Below are positions 40,815-49,361 of a stretch of 64,000 bases of DNA, piece after piece. The notes under the pieces were generated by a model, which searched no databases, was not told where the DNA came from, and saw only the letters and a list, made by a program, of their open reading frames with translations. Position 1 is the first letter of the stretch. Each line of letters opens with the position of its first letter. Source of the stretch: Flavobacterium branchiicola (GTDB taxonomy: Bacteria > Bacteroidota > Bacteroidia > Flavobacteriales > Flavobacteriaceae); the NCBI RefSeq assembly GCF_018383905.1, contig NZ_JAGYWA010000004.1:248001-312000 (forward strand), read 5' to 3'. Position numbers and translations under genes: made by a program.

Positions 40815-41789
40815 ATGTCTATTTTCGATAAAAGAGTCAATTATAAACCATTTGAATACCCAGAGGTATTGCAATTTACAGAAGCCATAAATAAAGCGTA
40901 CTGGGTACATACAGAAGTTGATTTTACCGCTGATACTCAGGATTTTCATGCGCATTTAACGCTGGCGGAAAAGACAGCTGTAAAAAACAGTTTGTTGGCA
41001 ATTGCACAGATAGAAGTTGCGGTAAAAAGTTTTTGGGGAAACATTTACGAGCATTTTCCAAAGCCTGAATTCAATGGTTTAGGAAGCACTTTTGCCGAAT
41101 GTGAGTTTAGACATTCAGAAGCCTACTCACGTTTGCTGGAAGTATTGGGTTATAATGATGAATTCGAAAAATTACTTGACGTTCCTGTGATTCGCAGACG
41201 TGTAGAATATCTTTCGGATGTTTTAAAAGACACACGTTCTCAGGACAACAGAAAATACATGGTTTCGTTGATTTTGTTTAGCATCCTGATCGAAAATGTA
41301 TCGCTTTTCAGTCAGTTTGCAATTTTGTTGTCCTTTACAAGATTTAAAGGTTATATGAAAAATGTGAGCAACATAATTGCCTGGACTTCAATAGACGAAC
41401 AAATACATGCCAATGGTGGAATTTTTATAATAAATAAGATTAGAGAAGAATTTCCGGATTATTTTGATGAAGAAACTTTAACACTTGTTCGAGAAACAGT
41501 AAAAGATTCTATCAAGGTCGAAGCTGATATTCTGGACTGGATATTTGAAGAAGGTGAAATAGAAAGCATTAAAAAAGAAGATCTGGTTAATTTTATGAAA
41601 TTTAGAATTGATGAAAGTCTGAAACAAATTAATATTCCAACCATTTTTAATGTTAGAGTAGAAGATTATAATGCTTTGGCCTGGTTTGAAGAAGAAGTAT
41701 TTGCAAACAGTCTGGATGATTTTTTTGCAAAACGACCAGTAGAATATACAAAACACGATAAAAGTATTACGGCAAACGATCTTTTCTAA
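40815..41789 (+). CDS. nrdB: Class I ribonucleotide reductase small (radical) subunit
   Basis: A 324-residue ferritin-like protein that generates the radical used by NrdA to make deoxynucleotides. Ligand motifs are visible: Glu in LAIAQIEVAVKSFWGN, then ECEFRHSEAYSRLL with the Glu-x-x-His pair and the Tyr four residues after the His. The second set is in SILIENVSLFSQF and SIDEQIHANGG. The first ligand is Glu rather than the Asp of E. coli. The sequence resembles the small subunit of Flavobacterium johnsoniae, known as a dimanganese, superoxide-activated class Id enzyme. Assignment to that class here is by resemblance. There is no ATP-cone. It is the first gene of a pair, 19 bases before nrdA. 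Confidence 0.93.
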   Translation: MSIFDKRVNYKPFEYPEVLQFTEAINKAYWVHTEVDFTADTQDFHAHLTLAEKTAVKNSLLAIAQIEVAVKSFWGNIYEHFPKPEFNGLGSTFAECEFRHSEAYSRLLEVLGYNDEFEKLLDVPVIRRRVEYLSDVLKDTRSQDNRKYMVSLILFSILIENVSLFSQFAILLSFTRFKGYMKNVSNIIAWTSIDEQIHANGGIFIINKIREEFPDYFDEETLTLVRETVKDSIKVEADILDWIFEEGEIESIKKEDLVNFMKFRIDESLKQINIPTIFNVRVEDYNALAWFEEEVFANSLDDFFAKRPVEYTKHDKSITANDLF

Positions 41790-41808
41790 AAAGTAAAAAA
41801 TAAATACA

Positions 41809-43497
41809 ATGGATATAAATGAAGTAAATGAACTTCCTCAGAACGAAAATGGAAGCAAAATGTGGTGGAAAAACTCTGAAAGTGAACAAATTTTAAATCG
41901 TGGTTATCTCTTAAAAGGTGAAACTGTAGAAGGTGCAATTGACAGAATCTGTACTGCCGCGGCAAGGAGATTATACAAACCCGAATTAAAAGAATCTTTT
42001 GTAGAAATGATCGAACGCGGATGGATGAGTATCAGTTCGCCGGTTTGGGCCAATATGGGAACAGAAAGAGGTTTGCCAATTTCTTGTTTTAATGTTCACG
42101 TTCCGGATAAAATTGAAGGAATTACGCATAAACTGGGCGAAGTAATCATGCAGACTAAAATTGGCGGAGGAACTTCGGGCTATTTTGGAGAATTGCGTGA
42201 ACGCGGAAGTGCCGTAACCGATAACGGAAAAAGTAGTGGAGCAGTAAGTTTTATGAAACTTTTTGATACCGCTATGGATACCATTTCGCAAGGTGGTGTG
42301 CGTCGTGGTGCATTTGCATCGTATCTGGATATTGATCATCCGGATATTGAAGAGTTTCTGAAAATTAAAAGTATCGGAAACCCGATCCAGAATTTGTTTA
42401 CCGGAATTTGTGTTCCCGATTACTGGATGCAGGAAATGATTGATGGTGATCAGGACAAAAGACAAATCTGGGCTAAAGTTTTAGAAAGCCGTCAGCAAAA
42501 AGGTCTTCCTTATATATTTTTCAGTGATAATGTAAACAAAAATAAACCGCAAGTATATAAAGATAAAAATCTTAGAATTAACGCCAGTAATTTGTGCAGC
42601 GAGATTATGTTGCCTTCAACAGAAGATGAATCGTTTATTTGCTGTTTGTCATCCATGAATCTGGAACTTTTTGAAGAATGGAAAGATACTGAAGCGGTAA
42701 AACTGGCGATCTTTTTCCTTGATGCCGTATTACAGGAGTTTATTGAAAAAACAGAAGGAGATTATTACCTTTCAAGTGCCAACAGATTTGCCAAAAGACA
42801 CCGTGCTTTGGGCTTAGGCGTTTTAGGATGGCATTCGTACTTGCAGAAAAATATGATTCCGTTTGAAGGAATGGAGGCCAAAATGAAAACCACAGAAATA
42901 TTCAAACATATTAGTGACAAAGCTGATAAAGCAACACAGGAACTGGCGCGAATTTATGGAGAGCCGGAATTGTTAAAAGGTTACGGAAAACGCAATACCA
43001 CAACAATGGCAATTGCGCCTACAACTTCGTCATCGGCAATTTTAGGACAAACGTCTCCGGGAATCGAACCTTTTAGCAGCAACTATTATAAAGCAGGTTT
43101 AAGTAAAGGAAATTTTATGCGAAAGAATAAATACCTTAAAAAATTGCTGGAAGAAAAAGGACTGGATAATGAAGAGGTTTGGCGCGGAATTATGCTAAAC
43201 GGAGGAAGTGTACAACATATGTCGCAGCTTTCTCAACTGGAAAAAGATGTCTTTAAAACCTTTAAAGAAATCAGCCAGCTTGAAATTGTGCAGCAAGCCT
43301 CAATTCGTCAGAAATATGTCGATCAGGGGCAAAGTCTGAATCTAAATATTCCGGCAGAATTACCTATTAAAGAAGTAAACCGCTTAATGATCGAAGCTTG
43401 GCAATTAGGGATAAAAAGTTTGTATTACCAACGCAGTCAAAGTGTTTCGAAAGAATTGGTGACAAGCTTAGTTTCATGCAGCAGTTGCGAATCATAA
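41809..43497 (+). CDS. nrdA: Class I ribonucleotide reductase large (catalytic) subunit
   Basis: A 562-residue catalytic subunit. Active-site residues are present: ISCFN (first redox Cys), NASNLCSEI (Asn, thiyl-radical Cys and Glu), CCLSSMNL (second redox Cys), the radical-path Tyr pair in KSLYYQRSQS, and the C-terminal thiol shuttle VSCSSCES. The N-terminal ATP-cone, about 90 residues in E. coli, is missing, since the protein begins almost directly with SEQILNRGYLLKGETVEG. NrdB also lacks one, so overall activity control by dATP through a cone is not expected. The order nrdB-nrdA with a 19-base gap suggests one transcript. A terminator follows. Confidence 0.95.
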   Translation: MDINEVNELPQNENGSKMWWKNSESEQILNRGYLLKGETVEGAIDRICTAAARRLYKPELKESFVEMIERGWMSISSPVWANMGTERGLPISCFNVHVPDKIEGITHKLGEVIMQTKIGGGTSGYFGELRERGSAVTDNGKSSGAVSFMKLFDTAMDTISQGGVRRGAFASYLDIDHPDIEEFLKIKSIGNPIQNLFTGICVPDYWMQEMIDGDQDKRQIWAKVLESRQQKGLPYIFFSDNVNKNKPQVYKDKNLRINASNLCSEIMLPSTEDESFICCLSSMNLELFEEWKDTEAVKLAIFFLDAVLQEFIEKTEGDYYLSSANRFAKRHRALGLGVLGWHSYLQKNMIPFEGMEAKMKTTEIFKHISDKADKATQELARIYGEPELLKGYGKRNTTTMAIAPTTSSSAILGQTSPGIEPFSSNYYKAGLSKGNFMRKNKYLKKLLEEKGLDNEEVWRGIMLNGGSVQHMSQLSQLEKDVFKTFKEISQLEIVQQASIRQKYVDQGQSLNLNIPAELPIKEVNRLMIEAWQLGIKSLYYQRSQSVSKELVTSLVSCSSCES

Positions 43498-43502
43498 AAT
43501 TA

Positions 43503-43530
43503 AAAACCGGATCTTCTCCGGTTTTTTTTT
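43503..43530 (+). terminator. Terminator of nrdBA
   Basis: AAAACCGGA (43503-43511) pairs with TCCGGTTTT (43517-43525) and is followed by further T residues, six bases after the nrdA stop. Confidence 0.88.
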
Positions 43531-43937
43531 GTTTAAGAAAGAAACAAAAGACTTAAACGTATTTTCCGGAATTGCAAATTCATTTTTATATCGAAGATTT
43601 TTTTTGTTAAATCATATCGACTAAAATTTCTCAAATTTTCCGTTTTAAGAAATTGGCTACGGCAATTTTATTCGAATTAAAAAAAATATAGTTTTAACTT
43701 CACAAAAGTCAAAAAATACCCTTTTGGAAATTCCGTTTTTATAAAGCTAAAAATTAAGTATAGTTTAATTTTTCAGCTTTATCATTTTATTAAATTATGA
43801 AATTTTTAAGAAATTTTGTTTTAAGCAGAAAATTTTTAAAAATTTCAGACCGGTTTTGTGTAGGAGAACAAATTAGGATTATTCGATAATAGTAGTAAGT
43901 TTGTTGCGAATAATTCAATTCGTCAAAAGCCAGAAAT
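43531..43937 (+). promoter_or_regulatory. Leader region of the ECF sigma gene with -7 box
   Basis: An AT-rich gap of 407 bases without an open frame. TAAGTTTG at 43896-43903 fits the TAnnTTTG -7 consensus exactly and lies 34 bases before the first TTG start of the sigma-factor gene. No TTG -33 element is found at the expected spacing. Nothing else is evident. Confidence 0.45.
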
Positions 43938-44528
43938 TTGTTGTCATTGTCCCTTAATCAAGATAAAATTTTAATTGATCGTCTTCGTAATGGAGATGAA
44001 TCGGCTTTGACAGAATTGTACAATACCTTTTGGCAGGCACTTTTTATGTCGGCTTATAATGTTATCAAAGACAAAGAATTATGTGAAGATATTATTCAGG
44101 ATATCTTTCTAAATATCTGGACCAATCGCGAAAAACTCGAAATTCATATTTCTTTAAAGGGCTATATGTATGCCTGCGCACGTTATCAGGTGTTTAATCA
44201 TTTGAGAAAAAATAAAGACAAAATTCATGTCGAACTTTTTGATGATTTAGAAAAACGTTTTCAATACACGACACCCGAAACTCAACTAATGCATGAAGAA
44301 TTGGTGCAACAACTTCATGTAATTGTTGAAACCCTTCCGGAGAAATGTCAGGCCGTTTATAAACTCAGCAGAGAAGAACAATTAAGTCATAAAGAAATTG
44401 CCGAACGCCTGAATATTTCAACCAAAACAGTAGAAAATCATATTACAAAAGCACTTCAGACCATTCGTTTGTCAATGGGCAGTACGCTGGGTATGGCAAT
44501 GATTTTATGGCTTTCTAAAAATCTTTAG
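43938..44528 (+). CDS. ECF RNA polymerase sigma factor (FecI/Bacteroidota type)
   Basis: A 196-residue sigma-70 family factor. Region 2 is NGDESALTELYNTFWQALF, then EDIIQDIFLNIWTNREKL. Region 4 is LPEKCQAVYKLSREEQLSHK then EIAERLNISTKTVENHITKAL. A C-terminal hydrophobic tail (MGSTLGMAMILWLSKNL) is common in Bacteroidota members. There is no ATG before the conserved sequence. Translation probably starts at one of the TTG codons at 43938, 43941 or 43947. It is followed by its FecR anti-sigma factor and a SusC with an N-terminal signalling domain, the standard trans-envelope switch. The locus downstream is its probable regulon. Confidence 0.92.
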   Translation: MLSLSLNQDKILIDRLRNGDESALTELYNTFWQALFMSAYNVIKDKELCEDIIQDIFLNIWTNREKLEIHISLKGYMYACARYQVFNHLRKNKDKIHVELFDDLEKRFQYTTPETQLMHEELVQQLHVIVETLPEKCQAVYKLSREEQLSHKEIAERLNISTKTVENHITKALQTIRLSMGSTLGMAMILWLSKNL

Positions 44529-44639
44529 AAGAAAGCCGAAATGATTACCAATTATAAGTCTAAACCGTTGTATTTCTTTATTAACAACGGGGCTTTTCTT
44601 AAAAAGATAAAAAAAATTAAAAAAAAATACGATTTGGAC

Positions 44640-44666
44640 TAGGGGGTAAATATCTTTTTAGATACT
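44640..44666 (+). promoter_or_regulatory. Candidate ECF-type promoter before the anti-sigma gene
   Basis: TAGGGGGTAA (44640-44649), followed after a short spacer by GATAC (44661-44665), stands out in an AT-rich leader. G-rich motifs at this place are common between sigma and FecR genes in Bacteroidota. The site is a guess for autoregulation by the sigma factor. Confidence 0.35.
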
Positions 44667-44700
44667 TACTTAATATACTCCTGCATTAATAATAAAAAAA

Positions 44701-45852
44701 ATGAAAAAAGAAGAATTCTTTACGTTATTAAACAGATATCTTTCTGGCGATACTAATCGGGAGGAGAATAAACAATTACTGCATTTTTACGAAAGTTTCC
44801 AGACAGCCGAAGAATGGGACGAAGCATTGGGTTCTAAAGAAGAACTGGAACATAAAATGAGAACTCGTCTTCAAAAAGCAATTCAGTCAGAAGAAACAAA
44901 AACAATTCCGCTTAAACCATTTTACACCACAACCCGATTTAAGTTTATGGCTATGGCAGCGTCATTGTTGTTGCTGATTTCGATTTCAATAATTGTCAAC
45001 AAAACCAATCCGCTTAAAATTGAAACACCTGTTGTAGCTCACAAAGAAATCCTGATAGGAAGTGATAAAGCAACGCTGACATTGGAAGACGGTTCTGTAA
45101 TTACGTTAGGAAAAGGAAAAGCTTACCATAAAGGAAACGCTTCAAGTAACGGAGAAAAATTAGTTTATGATTCAAAAGAAAATAAACCGGCAGGAATTAA
45201 AAAGAACTTATTAACGATTCCGAGAGGAGGACAGTTTTTTGTACAGTTGGCAGACAGCACAAAGGTTTGGTTAAACTCAGAATCACAGTTAAAATATCCG
45301 GTCGCTTTTGTTGATGGTGAAATCAGACAAGTAGAATTGCTTTACGGAGAAGCTTATTTTGAAGTATCGCCAAGCACTAAACATAAGGGTTCCAAATTTA
45401 AAGTAAAAACTCAAATGCAAAATGTTGAGGTTATTGGTACCCAATTTAATATTAAAGCGTATAAAGACGAAACAGCAATTTATACCACACTGGTAGAAGG
45501 TAAAGTGGCTGTAAGCAATGCAAACAATAAAGAAATTTTAACGCCAAACGAGCAATCTGTAATTAGTAACAACAACGACCATATTGCCATTGCCCAGGTT
45601 GATGTGTACAATGAAATTTCCTGGAGAAAAGGATTGTTTGTTTTTAAAGGAATGCCGCTTAAAGAGATTGCAAAAGTGCTGTCAAGATGGTATGATGTAG
45701 ATATAGTATTTGCAGATCCGGCACTTGGAAACGTGAAATTTAACGGGGTTTTGAATAAAAATCAAAAGCTGGAAGACATATTAACCACCATTAAGAATAT
45801 TAATTTTATTAATGCCTATGAGAAAAAAGACGATAAGATTATTATCAAATAA
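44701..45852 (+). CDS. FecR family anti-sigma factor
   Basis: A 383-residue inner-membrane regulator. A cytoplasmic sigma-binding domain (about 1-75, LLNRYLSGDTNREENKQLL) precedes one membrane helix (FMAMAASLLLLISISIIV). The periplasmic FecR domain has ATLTLEDGSVITLGKGK, LLTIPRGGQFFVQLADST and KVWLNSESQLKYPVAF, with VEVIGTQFNIKAYKDE. The C-terminal DUF4974-like part (FKGMPLKEIAKVLSRWYDVD) contacts the signalling domain of the SusC receptor. It lies 172 bases downstream of the sigma gene. Its partner is the SusC at 45965-49351, which has the matching STN domain. Confidence 0.93.
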   Translation: MKKEEFFTLLNRYLSGDTNREENKQLLHFYESFQTAEEWDEALGSKEELEHKMRTRLQKAIQSEETKTIPLKPFYTTTRFKFMAMAASLLLLISISIIVNKTNPLKIETPVVAHKEILIGSDKATLTLEDGSVITLGKGKAYHKGNASSNGEKLVYDSKENKPAGIKKNLLTIPRGGQFFVQLADSTKVWLNSESQLKYPVAFVDGEIRQVELLYGEAYFEVSPSTKHKGSKFKVKTQMQNVEVIGTQFNIKAYKDETAIYTTLVEGKVAVSNANNKEILTPNEQSVISNNNDHIAIAQVDVYNEISWRKGLFVFKGMPLKEIAKVLSRWYDVDIVFADPALGNVKFNGVLNKNQKLEDILTTIKNINFINAYEKKDDKIIIK

Positions 45853-45857
45853 AAAGA

Positions 45858-45905
45858 AAAGGGATTAAAGTTCAGACCTCTCACCGTACCGCACTTTATC
45901 CCTTT
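45858..45905 (+). promoter_or_regulatory. Stem-loop between anti-sigma and susC-like genes
   Basis: AAAGGGATTAAAGT (45858-45871) pairs with ACTTTATCCCTTT (45893-45905), with one bulged base. A weak tail (CTGTG) rather than a T run follows, so it may be an attenuator or processing site separating the regulatory genes from the receptor operon. Confidence 0.5.
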
Positions 45906-45964
45906 CTGTGTATTAATCCATTAATCAGTTTTAACAACCAACCAACCAATTAACATGTAAATTT

Positions 45965-48900
45965 ATGAAATTTAAATTAACCAGTGCCTATTTCTATCTT
46001 AGAAAAGGGCTAATTATTAACATTATGAGAACTTTTTTATTCTTGTTTTGTACTACAATTTTTGGTTTTTCGCCCGTAAATCTATTTTCACAAAACACAA
46101 AAGTTGTAATTGCCGCTGATAAAACGGTATCTGTAGATGAAGTTTTTGAAATCATTAAAAAGCAGACAGATTATACTTTTATTTATCAGGAAGATTTATT
46201 TAAAAAATTGCCTAAAGTACATCTTAAAAAAGGAAAAATCCGTGTGAATGACCTTTTAGAAACGACCTTTTCCAGTAAAGATTTTGATTTCAGTTTCTCC
46301 AATGGAAATACAATTATTGTAAAGCAGCGACCACAGGAAAAAGTGGTGGTAATGCAAAATAAGTTAATTGAAATAAAAGGTACGGTTACAAATGATAAAG
46401 GAGATCCAATTCCTGGTGTCAATATCAAAGTAAAAGGTACAGGCGCTGCCACTCAAACCGATTTTGACGGAAAATATACAATTACAGCTCCGGAAGACGG
46501 ACAGATTTTGTTTACTTATATCGGGCATCGTGCGCAAGTTGTAGAGGTTAATAAAAGAAAAATAATCAACATTAAATTGGCTGAACAAAGAAACGAATTA
46601 GAAAGTGTTGTTGTAAATACCGGAGTTACTGTTCGTAAAAAGGAATTAATTACCGGAGCAGTTTCGACTTTTAGAGGGGAAGAGTTAAGACAGATTTCTA
46701 CACAAAACGTAGTTCAGGCTTTAAAAACTTTAGACCCTTCTTTTATTGTTTTGAATAATAATATTGCAGGTTCTAATCCAAATGTTTTGCCAACAATAGA
46801 GGTAAGAGGGCAAACAAGTTTAACTGTAAATGACGTAAATGACAAGTTTAAGGAAGATAAAGATCCCAACCAGCCGTTGTTTATTCTGGACGGATTTCCA
46901 ACTACTTTGCAACAAGTTGTCGATTTAGACATTAACAGAATTGCAAGTGTTACTTTGCTTAAAGATGCAGCTTCTACAGCATTATACGGCTCGCGTTCTG
47001 CAAACGGAGTTGTTGTTATTGAAACCAATAAACCAATTCCGGGGAAATTACAGCTTTCTTATGTGTATAATTCGTCTTATGAATTGGCAGATTTAAGTGT
47101 TTATAATTTAATGAATGCTGAGCAAAAACTGGAATTCGAAAGAATTTCGGGAGCCTATACTCCAAATGTAGGAACACCTTTGCCAACGGTTTATAAATGG
47201 AATGATGTTTATAACCAGCGTTTGGCAGCAGTACGCCGTGGTGTTGATACCTATTGGCTTAACGAACCAATCCAGATGGGATTAACATCCGGACATAGTT
47301 TGACTATTGGCGGAGGATCTGAAGAACTTCGATTTAATCTGGCAGGAAATTACAAAACTGTATCAGGAACAATGAAAGGTTCTGAGCACAATACCTGGGG
47401 TTATAATGTCAATATTAATTACAAACGTAAAAAATTAAGTATCAATAATAATTTATTCGTTTCGGGAGCAGACAATCAGGAATCTCCTTATGGTGATTTT
47501 TCTACCTGGGCAAGAGTGAGTCCGTATTATGAAAAGTATAATGAAAATGGCGTAGCGACTCGTTATTTAGACGGCTCTTCATTACCATTGTCACCAGCTG
47601 AACTTGTTATTAATCAGCCTGCAAATCCTTTGTACAATGTTAAATTGAATAGTTTTGACAAAACCGGCGAATTTAATTTTACAAACAACTTTGCACTTAA
47701 TTACGATTTCAATGCACACATAAAAACTACCGCTGCAATTTCTGTTACAAGAATAGATAAGCAGAGAATAGAATTTATTTCGCCAGATGATACACAATAT
47801 ATATATGATATTCCGTCTGAGAAAGGAAAATATAGAAGAAGGGATTATTTAACCAATAAATGGAATGCAAATATAGGAGGTACATATTCCAATGTTTTTA
47901 ATAATGTTCATTCGTTAAATTATACCATAAGAGCTTCGGCTTACGAAACAGATTACAATGTTTACGGTTCTATTTTAAGAGGATTTCCTTTAGGCGTTAC
48001 CGGAAACCCGTCTTTTGCTTTTGGATTTGAAAAAAATTCATTGCCTTATGTCTATAACGAATTAGTTAGAAGTGTTGATTTAACCAATCAGGTCAACTAT
48101 GCTTATGATAGAAAATATTTGTTCGACTTTACTCAGACCATTTCAGGAGCGACAAATTTTGGAACAAACAAAAAATATTCACCGTATTGGGGTATTGGTT
48201 TCGGATGGAACGTTAACAACGAGTTTAAAATGGATCAGGATATTGTCAATATTTTTAAACTTCGTGCCAATTTTGGACAAACAGGAAATCAAAACTTAGT
48301 AGGATTTGCATCGCACGATGTTTATGCATACGATCCTAACACTAATATTTTTGGAGCAGGATTAAATATTACCCAATTATCAAATGCCAACCTGAAGCCT
48401 CAAAAAACAGAAGATTTATCTTTAGGATTAGATCTGGCAATGTTTAGAAACAGACTTACAGTGACTTTGGGAGCATATAAACGTCAGACTTCACCACAAA
48501 TTGTTGCTATAGATCTTGCAGCTTCTACCGGAGTAACAGCTTACCCGCTAAACGTAGGTTATATCACTACCCGCGGATTAGAACTAAAAGCAAATTATAA
48601 TATTATCTACAATTTAAAACAAAACATTGTTTGGGGTATCGGGTTAACAGCAACCACAAACGAAAACGAATTAGGAGGTTTTAATAATGCACTGGCTTCT
48701 TTAAATGACGCTGCAAAAAAAACAACCAGTTTGACCCGCTATTATGATGGAGCAAAATCAAATGATCTTTGGGCTGTACCTTCTTTAGGAATTGATCCTG
48801 CCACAGGAAGAGAAATTTTCTTAAAGAAAAACGGAGAAACCACTTTTGTATTAGATAAAAAAGATGAGGTTGTAATGGGGAACTCAAGAGAAATAGCCAC

Positions 48901-49351
48901 AGGAGTTGTTTCTACAAGTTTTAATTATAAGAATTTTAATATCGGAGTTTTCATCCGTTATAGTTTTGGTGCAGACCGATTCAATACAGCGCTGTACAAC
49001 AAAGTTGAAAATATTACTTCAGATAATGTTTTTGACAATCAGGATGCAAGAGCATTTTCAGATCGTTGGACAACACCGGGTCAAATGGCACAGTTCAAGG
49101 CAATTAGTATGACCGCTGTAACTCCTATTTCTTCCCGTTTCATTCAAAGAGACGACTACATATCCGGAGAATCTCTTCGTATAGGATACAGAGTAACCAA
49201 CAGAGATTGGCTGAAGAAATCCGGAATGGCAGGATTAGGATTTAATGCCTATGCCAATGATTTTTTCAAAGTTTCGACTATAAAAGCCGAACGAGGAATT
49301 AGCTATCCTTTTTCAAGAATTTTTTCTTTAAGTCTAAGCGTAACATTTTAA
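45965..49351 (+). CDS. SusC/RagA family TonB-dependent receptor with STN signalling domain
   Basis: A 1128-residue outer-membrane importer. After the signal region (MRTFLFLFCTTIFGFSPVNLF) comes an STN (secretin/TonB N-terminal) domain at about 45-110 (TVSVDEVFEIIKKQTDYTFI). A carboxypeptidase-regulatory-like beta-sandwich follows (IKGTVTNDKGDPIPGVNIKV, TDFDGKYTI), then the plug (QNVVQALKTLDPSFIV, LFILDGFPT, LLKDAASTALYGSRSANGVV). The 22-strand barrel ends in SLSLSVTF, with the usual C-terminal aromatic. The STN domain would signal to the FecR protein encoded upstream. It pairs with the SusD directly downstream. No glycosidase is nearby, so the substrate is probably not a glycan. Confidence 0.95.
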   Translation: MKFKLTSAYFYLRKGLIINIMRTFLFLFCTTIFGFSPVNLFSQNTKVVIAADKTVSVDEVFEIIKKQTDYTFIYQEDLFKKLPKVHLKKGKIRVNDLLETTFSSKDFDFSFSNGNTIIVKQRPQEKVVVMQNKLIEIKGTVTNDKGDPIPGVNIKVKGTGAATQTDFDGKYTITAPEDGQILFTYIGHRAQVVEVNKRKIINIKLAEQRNELESVVVNTGVTVRKKELITGAVSTFRGEELRQISTQNVVQALKTLDPSFIVLNNNIAGSNPNVLPTIEVRGQTSLTVNDVNDKFKEDKDPNQPLFILDGFPTTLQQVVDLDINRIASVTLLKDAASTALYGSRSANGVVVIETNKPIPGKLQLSYVYNSSYELADLSVYNLMNAEQKLEFERISGAYTPNVGTPLPTVYKWNDVYNQRLAAVRRGVDTYWLNEPIQMGLTSGHSLTIGGGSEELRFNLAGNYKTVSGTMKGSEHNTWGYNVNINYKRKKLSINNNLFVSGADNQESPYGDFSTWARVSPYYEKYNENGVATRYLDGSSLPLSPAELVINQPANPLYNVKLNSFDKTGEFNFTNNFALNYDFNAHIKTTAAISVTRIDKQRIEFISPDDTQYIYDIPSEKGKYRRRDYLTNKWNANIGGTYSNVFNNVHSLNYTIRASAYETDYNVYGSILRGFPLGVTGNPSFAFGFEKNSLPYVYNELVRSVDLTNQVNYAYDRKYLFDFTQTISGATNFGTNKKYSPYWGIGFGWNVNNEFKMDQDIVNIFKLRANFGQTGNQNLVGFASHDVYAYDPNTNIFGAGLNITQLSNANLKPQKTEDLSLGLDLAMFRNRLTVTLGAYKRQTSPQIVAIDLAASTGVTAYPLNVGYITTRGLELKANYNIIYNLKQNIVWGIGLTATTNENELGGFNNALASLNDAAKKTTSLTRYYDGAKSNDLWAVPSLGIDPATGREIFLKKNGETTFVLDKKDEVVMGNSREIATGVVSTSFNYKNFNIGVFIRYSFGADRFNTALYNKVENITSDNVFDNQDARAFSDRWTTPGQMAQFKAISMTAVTPISSRFIQRDDYISGESLRIGYRVTNRDWLKKSGMAGLGFNAYANDFFKVSTIKAERGISYPFSRIFSLSLSVTF

Positions 49352-49361
49352 TACCACTATT

